A DNA stretch of 64,000 nucleotides from an uncultured Paracoccaceae bacterium. Its GTDB lineage: Bacteria > Pseudomonadota > Alphaproteobacteria > Rhodobacterales > Rhodobacteraceae. Each line of letters opens with the position of its first letter. The stretch's first letter is position 1. Made by a program: the position numbers and the translations under genes. The notes beneath the pieces are model-generated. The model was not told where the DNA came from. It saw nothing but the letters and a program-made list of their open reading frames with translations, and did not search any database. This document shows positions 45,497 to 54,044 of the stretch, in pieces. The DNA lies in the NCBI GenBank assembly GCA_947493145.1, contig CANLPZ010000001.1, forward strand, positions 310,001 through 374,000. Reading direction: 5' to 3'.

Positions 45497-45958
45497 TCAA
45501 ATCGGTAACATCGTTGTCGATTTGATCTCTTCCATCGACAACAACGCCGTGACGTTGAACACCTTCACCTCAGAAATCAACGCCTGATAAAACGCGTCAT
45601 AGGCACGGGCGTTTTGAACGCGGACCTTCAAAATGTAATCAATATCACCCGCCAACCGATGCGCCTCTTGGACTTCTGGCCGTTCACGTAGGGTTTTCAA
45701 AAACGCGGCTTGCCACGCTGCCTCATGCTCTGATGTTCGAACCAAAACAAAAAAACATGCCTCAAAACCAAGCAACTCTGCATCTAATTTAACCGTTTGC
45801 TGTCCAATCACACCAATTTCACGCATTTTACGGATTCGATTCCAAACAGGCGTTTTCGAAGAGCCCGTTTTTTTGGCAATTTCGTCTAAAGACTGGCTGG
45901 CATCTTCTTGTAATTCCCTAAGGATTTTCCGGTCGATCTCGTCTATTCGGGCTGACAT
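45497..45958 (-). CDS. Lrp/AsnC family transcriptional regulator
   Basis: A 153-residue regulator. The N-terminal winged helix-turn-helix includes SLDEIAKKTGSSKTPVWNRI (residues about 20-40), and the C-terminal RAM/AsnC ligand domain runs from about 65 (QTVKLDAELLGFEACFFV). ATG 45958 (MSARIDEID) is used, with GAGGA upstream; the extension to 45985 is rejected. It diverges from the sulfate-assimilation operon, with 141 bases and a perfect dyad between them, so it may control that operon; amino-acid sensing (for example cysteine or methionine) would fit but is unproven. Confidence 0.9.
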   Translation of the reverse strand: MSARIDEIDRKILRELQEDASQSLDEIAKKTGSSKTPVWNRIRKMREIGVIGQQTVKLDAELLGFEACFFVLVRTSEHEAAWQAAFLKTLRERPEVQEAHRLAGDIDYILKVRVQNARAYDAFYQALISEVKVFNVTALLSMEEIKSTTMLPI

Positions 45959-46044
45959 TCCTGTTTCCTCGATTAATTGGAACACATGTTTCTATTAACG
46001 ACCAATACAGAACAATGCTCCCTAAATGCAAGCAGAACTGGCGC

Positions 46045-46068
46045 AATATAGGGAAAATGTCCTATATT
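46045..46068. promoter_or_regulatory. perfect 8-bp dyad before the sulfur operon
   Basis: AATATAGG (46045-46052) and CCTATATT (46061-46068) form a perfect inverted repeat with an eight-base spacer, 32 bases before the cysG-like ATG. It is a likely operator for the operon. The binder could be the adjacent Lrp-type protein or an Rrf2-type regulator encoded elsewhere. Confidence 0.6.
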
Positions 46069-46099
46069 AAACCTCGAACCGGTAAGGATTCAGATCGTT

Positions 46100-47497
46100 A
46101 TGAAACATTTTCCTGTCTTTATGGCCGTTGCTGGCCGCAAAATCGTGCTCTCGGGCGGCGGCGAGGCAGCATTGGCAAAACTGCGCCTGATCCTAAAAAC
46201 CGAAGCCCGCGTGACTGTCTTTGCTCAAACAGCAGCGCCAGAAATTCATGATTGGGCGGCGGCTGGCAAACTGAAACTTGTCGAACGCGCCATGGATGTC
46301 GGCGACACAATTTGCGCTGTAATGTTTTATGCCGCGAACGAAGATGACGCAGAGGATGCGCGCGTGTCCAAAATCGCCCATGCAGAGGGCGCGTTGGTCA
46401 ATATCGTCGACAATCTCCACGACAGCCAATTCATCACGCCAGCAATTGTTGATCGTGACCCAGTTGTTGTTGCAATCGGCACCGAAGGCGCTGCCCCTGT
46501 TTTGGCCCGCGCCATCAAAAAAGATGTCGAAGAAAGCTTACCGCCGACCCTTGGCACTTTGGCGCGGATTGGGAAATCTTTTCGCACAGCAGTTGAGGCA
46601 ACCCTTCCCTTTGGTGTGAAACGCCGTAATTTCTGGTCTGATTACTATTTTAACGCCGGTCCTGCTGCTGTTGAACAAGGCGAAGACGCTATCCAACCTG
46701 CATTGGAGCGTTTGCTTGAGACACATGCCAAGGCGGACACTGCGAAAGGTCATGTTGATCTGGTTGGCGCGGGTCCAGGTGACCCTGAATTGCTGACCCT
46801 AAAAGCGCGCAAAGCCTTGGATAAAGCAGACGTCGTGATTTACGACCAGCTTGTATCCCCTGAAATTTTGGAACTGGCCCGCCGCGAAGCGATCATGATC
46901 GATGCTGGCAAAAAGGGATTTGGTAAATCCATGTCCCAAAAGAATATCAACAAGCAAATCTTGGACCACGCCTTGGATGGTCATCATGTTGTGCGCCTAA
47001 AGTCTGGCGACCCAACTGTTTTTGGCCGCCTTGACGAAGAACTGGACGCAATCATCGCTGCGGGTGTCAGTTTCCGCGTTGTTCCAGGTATCACAGCCGC
47101 CTCTGCTGCGGTCGCGGGGATTGGTCAGTCGCTTACAAAACGCGAGCGCAATTCCTCCGTACGGTTTTTAACGGGACACGACATGCAAGGTTTTGCCGAT
47201 CATGATTGGCGTGCACTGTCGCAAAACGGCGAAGTTGCTGCAATTTATATGGGTAAAAAATCCGCTCGTTTCGTCCAAGGACGCCTGTTGATGCACGGGG
47301 CAGCGGCAACAACCCCTGTGACCATTATTGAAAATGCGTCGCGTCCAAACCAAAAAATCATTGCCACAACTTTGGTCGACTTCGCCTCAACGATGGAAGA
47401 CGCCAAATTGAACGGCCCTGCCTTAACACTTTATGGTCTTGCCCCACGCGATGCGTTGGATGTGGCAGATCAAATTCCAAACGAGGAACTCGCATAA
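46100..47497 (+). CDS. cysG: siroheme synthase (precorrin-2 dehydrogenase/ferrochelatase + uroporphyrinogen-III methyltransferase)
   Basis: A 465-residue fused enzyme that makes siroheme, the cofactor of the sulfite reductase encoded two genes on. The N-terminal Met8/CysG Rossmann part (about 1-150) has KIVLSGGGEAALAKL (a variant GxGxxA). The C-terminal SUMT domain (about 215-455) shows VDLVGAGPGDPELLTLKA, VRLKSGDPTVFGR and VVPGITAASAAVAGIG. The TAA stop overlaps the next ATG by one base (TAATG). It is the first gene of the operon. Confidence 0.94.
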   Translation: MKHFPVFMAVAGRKIVLSGGGEAALAKLRLILKTEARVTVFAQTAAPEIHDWAAAGKLKLVERAMDVGDTICAVMFYAANEDDAEDARVSKIAHAEGALVNIVDNLHDSQFITPAIVDRDPVVVAIGTEGAAPVLARAIKKDVEESLPPTLGTLARIGKSFRTAVEATLPFGVKRRNFWSDYYFNAGPAAVEQGEDAIQPALERLLETHAKADTAKGHVDLVGAGPGDPELLTLKARKALDKADVVIYDQLVSPEILELARREAIMIDAGKKGFGKSMSQKNINKQILDHALDGHHVVRLKSGDPTVFGRLDEELDAIIAAGVSFRVVPGITAASAAVAGIGQSLTKRERNSSVRFLTGHDMQGFADHDWRALSQNGEVAAIYMGKKSARFVQGRLLMHGAAATTPVTIIENASRPNQKIIATTLVDFASTMEDAKLNGPALTLYGLAPRDALDVADQIPNEELA

Positions 47498-47799
47498 TGA
47501 GCAAAAAGCCATTTTCGCAGATCGTCACCGCCAATGCGCTGATCGAAGGCGATGTGATTTATTTCACAGCCCAAAGCACATGGTCACGCGACATCGCTGA
47601 CGCTGAACTTTTCACCGACCCAGATCGCGCAAACGCTCAATTGGCATTGGCAAACTCGGATCAATCCGTTGTCGCCGGTGTATATTTGGTTGATGCAACG
47701 GCTGGCGAAGATGGCCCAGAGCCTGTCCACTTTCGCGAAGATTTCCGGATGACCGGCCCATCAAATTATCACCACGGCAAACAGGCGGAGCTTTCCTAA
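47497..47799 (+). CDS. DUF2849 family protein
   Basis: A 100-residue soluble protein of DUF2849, found almost only in alphaproteobacterial sulfite reductase operons; function unknown. It carries GDVIYFTAQSTWSRDIADAELF and a C-terminal DDR-free end FREDFRMTGPSNYHHGK. It overlaps both neighbours by one base (TAATG at each end), so it is made in step with siroheme synthase and sulfite reductase, which suggests an accessory role in reductase assembly or electron delivery. Confidence 0.85.
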   Translation: MSKKPFSQIVTANALIEGDVIYFTAQSTWSRDIADAELFTDPDRANAQLALANSDQSVVAGVYLVDATAGEDGPEPVHFREDFRMTGPSNYHHGKQAELS

Positions 47800-49469
47800 T
47801 GTATACCTACAACGATTTTGACGAAGCATTCGTACGCAACCGCGTCGAAGAATTCCGTGGCCAAGTTGAACGCCGCATTGATGGGTCTTTGACCGAGGAC
47901 GAATTCAAACCGTTCCGTTTGATGAACGGACTGTACCTTCAGTTGCACGCGTATATGTTGCGGGTTGCCATTCCCTATGGCACGCTGGACAGCGCGAAAA
48001 TGCGTCAATTGGCACTGATCGCTGACAAGTGGGACAAGGGCTACGGCCACTTCACCACGCGTCAGAACATTCAATACAACTGGCCGAAACTGACAGATGT
48101 ACCAGACATGCTGAATGCTTTGGCAGATGTCGGCATGCACGCGATCCAGACGTCTGGCAACACGATCCGCAACGTGACAGCGGATCATTTCGCTGGTGCT
48201 GCCGCCGACGAAATCGAAGACCCCCGTCCGGTCGCCGAACTTTTGCGCCAGTGGTCAACCGACCACCCAGAATTCCAATTCTTGCCGCGTAAATTCAAAA
48301 TCGCGGTGACAGGGTCAGAAAACGACCGTGCGGTTACCAAAGCACATGACATCGGACTTCGCACTGTGCGCAACGCGGATGGCGAAGTCGGTTACGAAGT
48401 CATCGTCGGTGGTGGTCTTGGCCGAACACCAATGATCGGTAAGGTTCTAAAAGAATTCCTGCCGAAAGCAGATTTGTTGCCATACATTGAGGCCGTTGTT
48501 TCTGTTTGGAATATTCTGGGGCGTCGCGACAACAAATATAAATCGCGTATCAAAATCACTGTCCATGAAAACGGGATCGACAAGATCAAGGAATTGGTCG
48601 AAGCGCGCTTTGCTGAAATTCGCCCACAGTTTTCTGGCGTTGACCAAAAGATGCTAAAAGCGATTGTCGCTGAATTTGCGGAACCAGATTATAAAACGGG
48701 ATCTGTAGACGGCTACGAAGCTGCACGTCTGGCCAACCCTGCGTTCCGCTCTTGGACGGATACGAATTTGGCGGAACACCGCAATTCTGAATACGCAATT
48801 GTTTCGATTTCGATCAAGAAACATGGCGAAACACCGGGCGATGCGTCGTCTGACCAAATGCGTGCGATGGCCGATCTTGGCGAAAAGTACAGCCACGATG
48901 AATTGCGCATCAGCCACGAGCAAAACGTGATCTTGCCGCATGTTCATAAATCCGACCTATTGGCCGTGTACGAAGCCTTGCGCGCCGCCGATCTGGCAAC
49001 GGCAAACATCGGGTTAATTTCCGATATCATCGCCTGCCCAGGAATGGATTACTGTGCGCTTGCAACAGCGCGCTCGATCCCGATTGCACAAGAAATCGCA
49101 ACACGGTTCGACGAACTCAAACTGGAACATGAAATTGGTCAGCTCAAGATCAAAATCTCCGGCTGTATCAATGCGTGTGGCCACCACCACGTGGGACACA
49201 TCGGTATTCTTGGGTTGGATCGTGCGGGTGTTGAAAACTACCAGATCACTTTGGGTGGCGATCACACAGAAACAGCCGAAGTCGGCCAACGCGCCGGTCC
49301 AGGGTTTTCCGCCGACGCTGTGATCCCTGCGATTGAACGCATCGTTGAAACCTATCTGGAACAACGTTTGTCTGCGGACGAGCCGTTCATCGACACGTAC
49401 CGTCGTGTTGGAATGGATCCTTTCAAAACAGCGCTTTATCCAGAAACCAAAGCAAAGTCAGCGGCTTAA
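47799..49469 (+). CDS. cysI: assimilatory sulfite reductase hemoprotein (nitrite/sulfite reductase family)
   Basis: A 556-residue siroheme/4Fe-4S enzyme reducing sulfite to sulfide. The four cluster cysteines are in IACPGMDYCALATA and SGCINACGHHHVGHIG. Two ferredoxin-like half domains and two NIR_SIR domains are recognisable; YGHFTTRQNIQYNW is the substrate-side conserved segment. The length fits a ferredoxin-type enzyme without a separate flavoprotein subunit, so the Fpr at the operon end may supply electrons through ferredoxin. Full siroheme set supports sulfite reductase; nitrite reductase is excluded only by context. Confidence 0.93.
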   Translation: MYTYNDFDEAFVRNRVEEFRGQVERRIDGSLTEDEFKPFRLMNGLYLQLHAYMLRVAIPYGTLDSAKMRQLALIADKWDKGYGHFTTRQNIQYNWPKLTDVPDMLNALADVGMHAIQTSGNTIRNVTADHFAGAAADEIEDPRPVAELLRQWSTDHPEFQFLPRKFKIAVTGSENDRAVTKAHDIGLRTVRNADGEVGYEVIVGGGLGRTPMIGKVLKEFLPKADLLPYIEAVVSVWNILGRRDNKYKSRIKITVHENGIDKIKELVEARFAEIRPQFSGVDQKMLKAIVAEFAEPDYKTGSVDGYEAARLANPAFRSWTDTNLAEHRNSEYAIVSISIKKHGETPGDASSDQMRAMADLGEKYSHDELRISHEQNVILPHVHKSDLLAVYEALRAADLATANIGLISDIIACPGMDYCALATARSIPIAQEIATRFDELKLEHEIGQLKIKISGCINACGHHHVGHIGILGLDRAGVENYQITLGGDHTETAEVGQRAGPGFSADAVIPAIERIVETYLEQRLSADEPFIDTYRRVGMDPFKTALYPETKAKSAA

Positions 49470-49476
49470 TAACATC

Positions 49477-50229
49477 ATGACGCAGAACATTACCCTTCCT
49501 ACCGTTGAGGAACGCGCCGCGTTTTTAAACAAACGCTATGCGCATCACTCAGCGCATGACGTGCTGGAACGCGCGCTTATCGACCCGATGGTCGGCCGGC
49601 TGGCGTTGGTATCGTCCTTTGGTGCGGAATCGGTGGTGTTGCTGCACATGGTGTCCTTGATGGATCGCACAACGCCTGTTCTTTTCATCGATACGGAAAT
49701 GTTGTTTCCCGAAACATTGAACTACCAACTTGAATTGGCAGAACGTTTACGCCTGACGAACGTACAAACGATCAAAGCCTCAAAACTGATGCTTCAGGTC
49801 CAAGATCCAAACAATGACTTGCACAAAACAGACACCGATGCGTGCTGTAACTTGCGCAAAACCATCCCGTTGAACAACGCGCTGGAAAACTATGACGCAT
49901 GGATCACGGGACGAAAGCGGTACCAATCTGGCACTCGCGCTGCGCTGGACTTTTTTGAACCGGATGCCGACAAACGGCTAAAGGTGAACCCGTTGGCGCA
50001 TTGGACACCTGACGCGTTATCGGACTACCGCATTAACAACCGTCTCCCAAAGCACCCTTTGGTGGACAAAGGATACCCATCCATCGGATGTGCGCCGTGC
50101 ACCTCGCCCGTAAAACCGGGCGAAGATCCACGCGCAGGCCGTTGGCGCAACACAGAAAAAGAAGAATGTGGCATCCATTTTGTCGACGGCAAAATGGTTC
50201 GTGGCCCGCTTCAAAAAGGAGACGCATAA
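49477..50229 (+). CDS. cysH: adenylyl-sulfate (APS) reductase, 4Fe-4S type
   Basis: A 250-residue PAPS/APS reductase-family enzyme. The PP-loop-like start is VSSFGAESVVLLHMV. Two cysteine pairs, DACCNLRK (CC) and IGCAPCTSPV (CxxC), are those of the 4Fe-4S APS reductase subgroup, and the catalytic cysteine is in the C-terminal EECGIHF. E. coli-type PAPS reductase lacks the CC/CxxC set, so adenylyl sulfate is the likelier substrate. ATG 49477 is eight bases after the cysI stop; the next gene starts directly after its stop. Confidence 0.93.
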   Translation: MTQNITLPTVEERAAFLNKRYAHHSAHDVLERALIDPMVGRLALVSSFGAESVVLLHMVSLMDRTTPVLFIDTEMLFPETLNYQLELAERLRLTNVQTIKASKLMLQVQDPNNDLHKTDTDACCNLRKTIPLNNALENYDAWITGRKRYQSGTRAALDFFEPDADKRLKVNPLAHWTPDALSDYRINNRLPKHPLVDKGYPSIGCAPCTSPVKPGEDPRAGRWRNTEKEECGIHFVDGKMVRGPLQKGDA

Positions 50230-50649
50230 ATGAGCGTTATCGTAACCGACAGCGGCTTTGCCGCAGATGATTGGACACATGGCTTCACGCCTGCGGATGA
50301 ACTTGCAGCAAATGAACCAGGTGTCGCCGTGGCTGTTGATCTTGCGTCAGATGCAGATCCTGCGTTGCTTCATAATCGTGTTCACGCCATTGATATGATC
50401 CGAATTGATTTTCCGGTGTATTCCGACGGCCGTGGCTTTACCACTGCTGCAATATTGCGCCGTATGGGTTTCGAGGGCCGGTTACGCGCCAAAGGTCACG
50501 TGCTTGCCGATCAATACGCGATGGCGCGCCGGTCCGGTTTTGACGAAGTCGAAATCGACGACACACTCGCTGTGCGCCAGCCAGAGGACCAATGGTTGGC
50601 GCGTGCGGATTGGCAAGCTCACAATTATCAGGCGCGACTAAAAGCCTAA
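50230..50649 (+). CDS. DUF934 family protein of the sulfate assimilation operon
   Basis: A 139-residue DUF934 protein. Conserved segments are FPVYSDGRGFTTAAILRR, GFEGRLRAKGHVLADQYAMARRSGFD and ALEDDTLAV-like EVEIDDTLAV. The family is linked to sulfite reductase and cysH genes in alpha- and betaproteobacteria; the biochemical role is unsettled. It begins on the base after the cysH stop. Confidence 0.9.
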   Translation: MSVIVTDSGFAADDWTHGFTPADELAANEPGVAVAVDLASDADPALLHNRVHAIDMIRIDFPVYSDGRGFTTAAILRRMGFEGRLRAKGHVLADQYAMARRSGFDEVEIDDTLAVRQPEDQWLARADWQAHNYQARLKA

Positions 50650-50722
50650 GCCTAGGCCCTTTCGCTGCCTTTCTTATCCCACTAAATAGAGGGTGCGGGA
50701 CATCCCCCCGCGCATTTTATAT

Positions 50723-51571
50723 ATGACAGAGCAAAAACCCGTGACGACAGAAACCGCTGCAAAAGTTCCGACATTGCCGGACGCCCAAACCGTAACCGAC
50801 GTCAAACACTACACCGATCGTTTGTTTTCATTCCGCGTAACGCGTCCCGCCTCTTTGCGGTTCCGGTCTGGCGAATTTGTGATGATCGGTCTTATGGGCG
50901 ACCCTGATCCGAAAACAGGCAAACAACGCCCGTTATTGCGTGCCTATTCGATCGCTTCCCCTTCTTGGGACGAAGAGCTGGAATTCTATTCCATCAAGGT
51001 TCAAGATGGTCCGCTGACGTCAAAATTGCAGCACATCAAAGCTGGGGATGAAATCATTCTTCGCCCCAAACCGGTCGGCACTTTGGTCCATGACGCCCTT
51101 TTACCTGGAAAACGTCTTTGGTTCTTTGCGACCGGTACGGGCTTTGCACCCTTTGCGTCGCTGTTGCGCGACCCGCAAACATTCGAAGATTACGATCAGG
51201 TCATTATCACCCACACATGTCGCGATGTTGACGAGCTGAAGTACGGCGCGGATTTGATCGATTACATTCGTACCGACGAAATGATGGCCGAACTGCTGGG
51301 CGAGGAGAACATCAAAAAACTGGTGTATTACCCAACAACAACCCGTGAAGAGAGCCCAAAGATGGGCCGTATCACTGATCTGCTGAAAGACGGAACTGTC
51401 TACAGCGACCTTGGCATTGACCCAATTTCACCAGAAACGGACCGCGCAATGGTTTGTGGTTCAATGGGCCTGAACCTTGATATCAAAGAAATCTTGGAAG
51501 GTGCGGGCCTTGAAGAAGGTGCAAATTCCGATCCGAAACATTTCGTCGTGGAAAAAGCCTTCGTCGGTTAA
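50723..51571 (+). CDS. fpr: ferredoxin--NADP reductase
   Basis: A 282-residue flavoprotein. The FAD-binding domain shows RSGEFVMIGL and RAYSIASPSWDEE (the RxYS motif). The NADP domain has WFFATGTGFAPFASLLRD and the C-terminal MVCGSMGLNLD, and it ends KAFVG as bacterial-type FprA enzymes do. It moves electrons between NADPH and ferredoxin and probably serves the sulfite reductase encoded upstream. ATG 50723 is used; the gap after DUF934 is 73 bases, so it may also have its own promoter. Confidence 0.93.
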   Translation: MTEQKPVTTETAAKVPTLPDAQTVTDVKHYTDRLFSFRVTRPASLRFRSGEFVMIGLMGDPDPKTGKQRPLLRAYSIASPSWDEELEFYSIKVQDGPLTSKLQHIKAGDEIILRPKPVGTLVHDALLPGKRLWFFATGTGFAPFASLLRDPQTFEDYDQVIITHTCRDVDELKYGADLIDYIRTDEMMAELLGEENIKKLVYYPTTTREESPKMGRITDLLKDGTVYSDLGIDPISPETDRAMVCGSMGLNLDIKEILEGAGLEEGANSDPKHFVVEKAFVG

Positions 51572-51596
51572 CGCCACGACCTCGCCGGACTACAAG

Positions 51597-51627
51597 GCGC
51601 CTCGCATCTCATGCTGAGGCGCTTTTT
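51597..51627 (+). terminator. intrinsic terminator after fpr
   Basis: GCGCCTC (51597-51603) pairs with GAGGCGC (51616-51622), followed by five Ts. It ends the sulfur operon transcript. Confidence 0.88.
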
Positions 51628-51654
51628 CTTTGCGCTGACCTGCGTGAGTTACGA

Positions 51655-51683
51655 AAAAGGCCTCGCACATCGCGAGGCCTTTT
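51655..51683. terminator. bidirectional terminator between fpr and the Ala-rich gene
   Basis: A 12-bp perfect stem, AAAAGGCCTCGC (51655-51666) with GCGAGGCCTTTT (51672-51683), over a five-base loop. A/T ends on both sides let it stop transcripts from either direction. Confidence 0.88.
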
Positions 51684-51736
51684 CAAATTATGCGGCCTGA
51701 ACGCCGTGGCGTTCAGACAATTCGGTCACGCGAACC

Positions 51737-52729
51737 TTACAGGCCAAGCGCTGACTTAACTTGATCGATAACACCGGATACCAAATCAGGGTTTTCAGAT
51801 GCTTTCTGGATCGCAGCTTGAAGCGCTGTTTTCTGTAGGTCACCCAGATCAGAATTCGCAACCAATTCACCGATTTTTCCAGCGTCAAAGCTTTCTGGCG
51901 TTAGCAAATCTTTCGCCATGCTCATGACATCGCCACCTGCGTCGGTCGCAGCTTCGGCTGCAGCTTCAGTCGCTTCAGCAGCTGTTTCAGTTGCAGTTTC
52001 AGTCGCGGCCTCTGTTGCAGCTTCCGTTGCTTGAGTAGCCGTGTCAGTCGCAGCTTCTGTCGCTTCTGCTGCAGTGTCCGCAACGGCGTCTGCTGCTTCG
52101 GTTGCAGTCTCTGTTGCCGCATCAACAGCTTCGCCAGCTGCTTCAGTTGCAGTCTCTGTTGCCTCAGCAGCGGTATCCACAACGGCGTCTGCCGCTTCTG
52201 TTGCTGTTTCAGTTGCAGCGTCAACAGCTTCGCCAGCGGCATCAGTCGCAGCTTCTGCTGTATTCGCAACCGCATCCGTGGTTGCTTCGACCGCGTCACT
52301 AGCAGTTTCTGTTGCCGCGTCTACGGCTTCACCAGCTGCGTCTACGGCTGCGCCAGCGGCTTCTGTTGCTGTATCTACAGCACCTTCAACGGCTTCTTTT
52401 GCGCTATCGACAACGCCCTCGACTGCTTCCGTCGCACCTTCAACAACGCCGTCAACAGCGCCTTCAACTGCTTCTGTTGCGCCTTCCACGGCTTCTGACA
52501 CTGCATTTTCAACAGCCTCCGCAACGCCAGAAGTCGCATCACCCGCAGCATCTGCTGCGTCGCCTGCGGCTTCTACTGCGCCAGACGCAACATCACCGGC
52601 GGTTTCCGTCGCCGTTTCCATCGCGTCTTTGGCACCGTCCACGACGTCGCCTGCGTTTTTACCAGAAACAAAGAAGTATGCGCCGACGGCTACGATCGCA
52701 GCCAAAACAACCCATAATAATTTTTTCAT
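51737..52729 (-). CDS. Ala/Thr/Glu/Val-rich repetitive membrane-anchored protein
   Basis: A 330-residue protein in three parts. Residues about 3-22 are a membrane anchor or uncleaved signal (LLWVVLAAIVAVGAYFFVSG). Residues about 30-265 are imperfect short repeats rich in A, T, E, V and D, such as EAVDAATETATEAADAV, predicted to form long amphipathic helix with 11-residue periodicity like LEA or phasin/apolipoprotein helices. Residues about 275-330 are a distinct small C-terminal domain (LLTPESFDAGKIGELV... ending SALGL). The function is unknown; stress protection or an envelope spacer is a guess. Followed by a bidirectional terminator. Confidence 0.75.
   Translation of the reverse strand: MKKLLWVVLAAIVAVGAYFFVSGKNAGDVVDGAKDAMETATETAGDVASGAVEAAGDAADAAGDATSGVAEAVENAVSEAVEGATEAVEGAVDGVVEGATEAVEGVVDSAKEAVEGAVDTATEAAGAAVDAAGEAVDAATETASDAVEATTDAVANTAEAATDAAGEAVDAATETATEAADAVVDTAAEATETATEAAGEAVDAATETATEAADAVADTAAEATEAATDTATQATEAATEAATETATETAAEATEAAAEAATDAGGDVMSMAKDLLTPESFDAGKIGELVANSDLGDLQKTALQAAIQKASENPDLVSGVIDQVKSALGL
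51930..52640. repeat. tandem degenerate short repeats inside the Ala-rich gene
   Basis: Imperfect units built on gcttctgttgc/gcttcagttgc and related words recur through this part of the gene, encoding the A/T/E/V repeats. Some blocks of 40-60 bases are near copies. This kind of tract can expand or contract by slippage. Confidence 0.75.
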
Positions 52730-52950
52730 GATCTCAGTCCTTTAATATCTTTCCCCCAGCGAGAGTCGCTGTTGAGGCGTGTTTTTGCAGAAAGACTATC
52801 GAGTGGAAAGAGTTCAAGGGGAATTGCGCGTCAATTTGCTCAAGTCTTTTATCGAATTCTCTGGGTTATGCCCTTGTTTTGCGGGTTGTATCTGCCCCGC
52901 TCACCCCTTAGTTTACGCCCACAAACTTTCGCTATCAAAGGATCAAAGCC

Positions 52951-53496
52951 ATAGCCCGCAGACCACATAACGCGCCACCCCAGCGCGATACCGGCCCCCG
53001 CATCAATGAAAAAATTCGCGGACCTGAAATTCGACTCATCGGCGCCGAAGGTGAGAATTTGGACGTCGTAAGTCCAGAACGCGCCAGAGAGCTGGCTTAT
53101 GAGGCTGGCCTTGATTTGGTAGAAATTTCCCCAAATGCGAAACCGCCCGTCTGTAAGATTATGGACTATGGGAAATACAAATATGAGACTCAGAAAAAAG
53201 AGGCTGAAGCTCGTAAAAAGCAAAAGACGATTGAAATCAAAGAGGTGAAATTCCGTCCAAATACGGACACCAATGATTACAACGTCAAAATGCGTAACGT
53301 GTTGAAATTCTTGGGCAACGGCGACAAAGTTAAAGTGACTTTGCGGTTCCGCGGTCGTGAAATGGCGCACCAAAACCTTGGTCGTGAGCTGTTGGAACGT
53401 GTGGCCGAGGATACCAAAGAACACGGTAAGGTCGAAAACTTTCCGAAAATGGAAGGCCGTCAAATGGTCATGCTGATCGGCCCATTGCCGAAATAA
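52951..53496 (+). CDS. infC: translation initiation factor IF-3, non-canonical ATA start
   Basis: A 181-residue IF-3 that blocks subunit joining and checks initiator pairing. The N-domain includes [19 protein letters not shown] and [21 protein letters not shown]; the C-domain includes [19 protein letters not shown]. The frame is open from 52912 but has no ATG, GTG or TTG before 53059, which would cut off the conserved start. The family opening [19 protein letters not shown] begins with ATA at 52951, with AAAGGA eight bases ahead. Rare AUN start codons allow IF-3 to repress its own translation, as known for the AUU of E. coli infC. Confidence 0.93.
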   Translation: MARRPHNAPPQRDTGPRINEKIRGPEIRLIGAEGENLDVVSPERARELAYEAGLDLVEISPNAKPPVCKIMDYGKYKYETQKKEAEARKKQKTIEIKEVKFRPNTDTNDYNVKMRNVLKFLGNGDKVKVTLRFRGREMAHQNLGRELLERVAEDTKEHGKVENFPKMEGRQMVMLIGPLPK

Positions 53497-53519
53497 ATCT
53501 TGCCTTGAAAATTCAAAAG

Positions 53520-53547
53520 AAAGCCCGCCAATGTTGCGGGCTTTTTT
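53520..53547 (+). terminator. intrinsic terminator after infC
   Basis: AAGCCCGC (53521-53528) pairs with GCGGGCTT (53536-53543) and runs into six Ts from 53542. It ends the infC transcript before the convergent membrane-protein gene. Confidence 0.9.
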
Positions 53548-53572
53548 ATGTGATAATGCGTTTGGGGAATTT

Positions 53573-53962
53573 TTAGCTTATCTCGCGGTCGCCATGGAAC
53601 CATTTCCAACTGTCGGGGAAATCAAACATCAATGACACCGCATCAACGATGAACAAAAGGATCAAAAAGGAGGCATAGGCACCCGTCGCCGCGCCGTTCA
53701 TCAAGGCCATCACAATGAGCAAAAGCAAAGGCGTCCAAAACGCCACATGCGGCAAAGCCATTTTTTTCGAAAACCCTCGTTCTTGAATCATAAAGAACAG
53801 GTTCGGCAGCATCCCAACAATTGCAAGGATCGCAATCCAAATCCCATTGGTTTGATTTACAAAAGCCAAAGTCGCAATATTGACCGGTACCAGAATTACA
53901 GCGACCCAGATTTGCACCCAAACCGGCATACGCCGAAAACTGTTCCAAATGTCCAAAATCAT
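53573..53962 (-). CDS. small membrane protein of unknown function
   Basis: A 129-residue hydrophobic protein with about four spans: near 15-35 (VQIWVAVILVPVNIATLAFV), 42-60, 73-90 and 93-112, ending in a charged tail SWKWFHGDREIS. No family is recognised with certainty. ATG 53962 is seven bases after AGAGGGG; the in-frame GTG at 53965 is nearly equivalent. It follows the CoxM-like gene on the same strand after 82 bases. Confidence 0.7.
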   Translation of the reverse strand: MILDIWNSFRRMPVWVQIWVAVILVPVNIATLAFVNQTNGIWIAILAIVGMLPNLFFMIQERGFSKKMALPHVAFWTPLLLLIVMALMNGAATGAYASFLILLFIVDAVSLMFDFPDSWKWFHGDREIS

Positions 53963-54044
53963 CACATGTCCCCTCTGGTCGCCATCAACACCTAAACTTA
54001 TCGGTTTAGTTTTGACAGAGCTGTCAGACCCATCAGCGGTGAAC

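Noticed and set aside
52041..52745. Long plus-strand frames opposite the Ala-rich gene
   Set aside because: Antisense to a low-complexity tract, where all frames stay open; Ser/Ala-only composition and no ribosome site.
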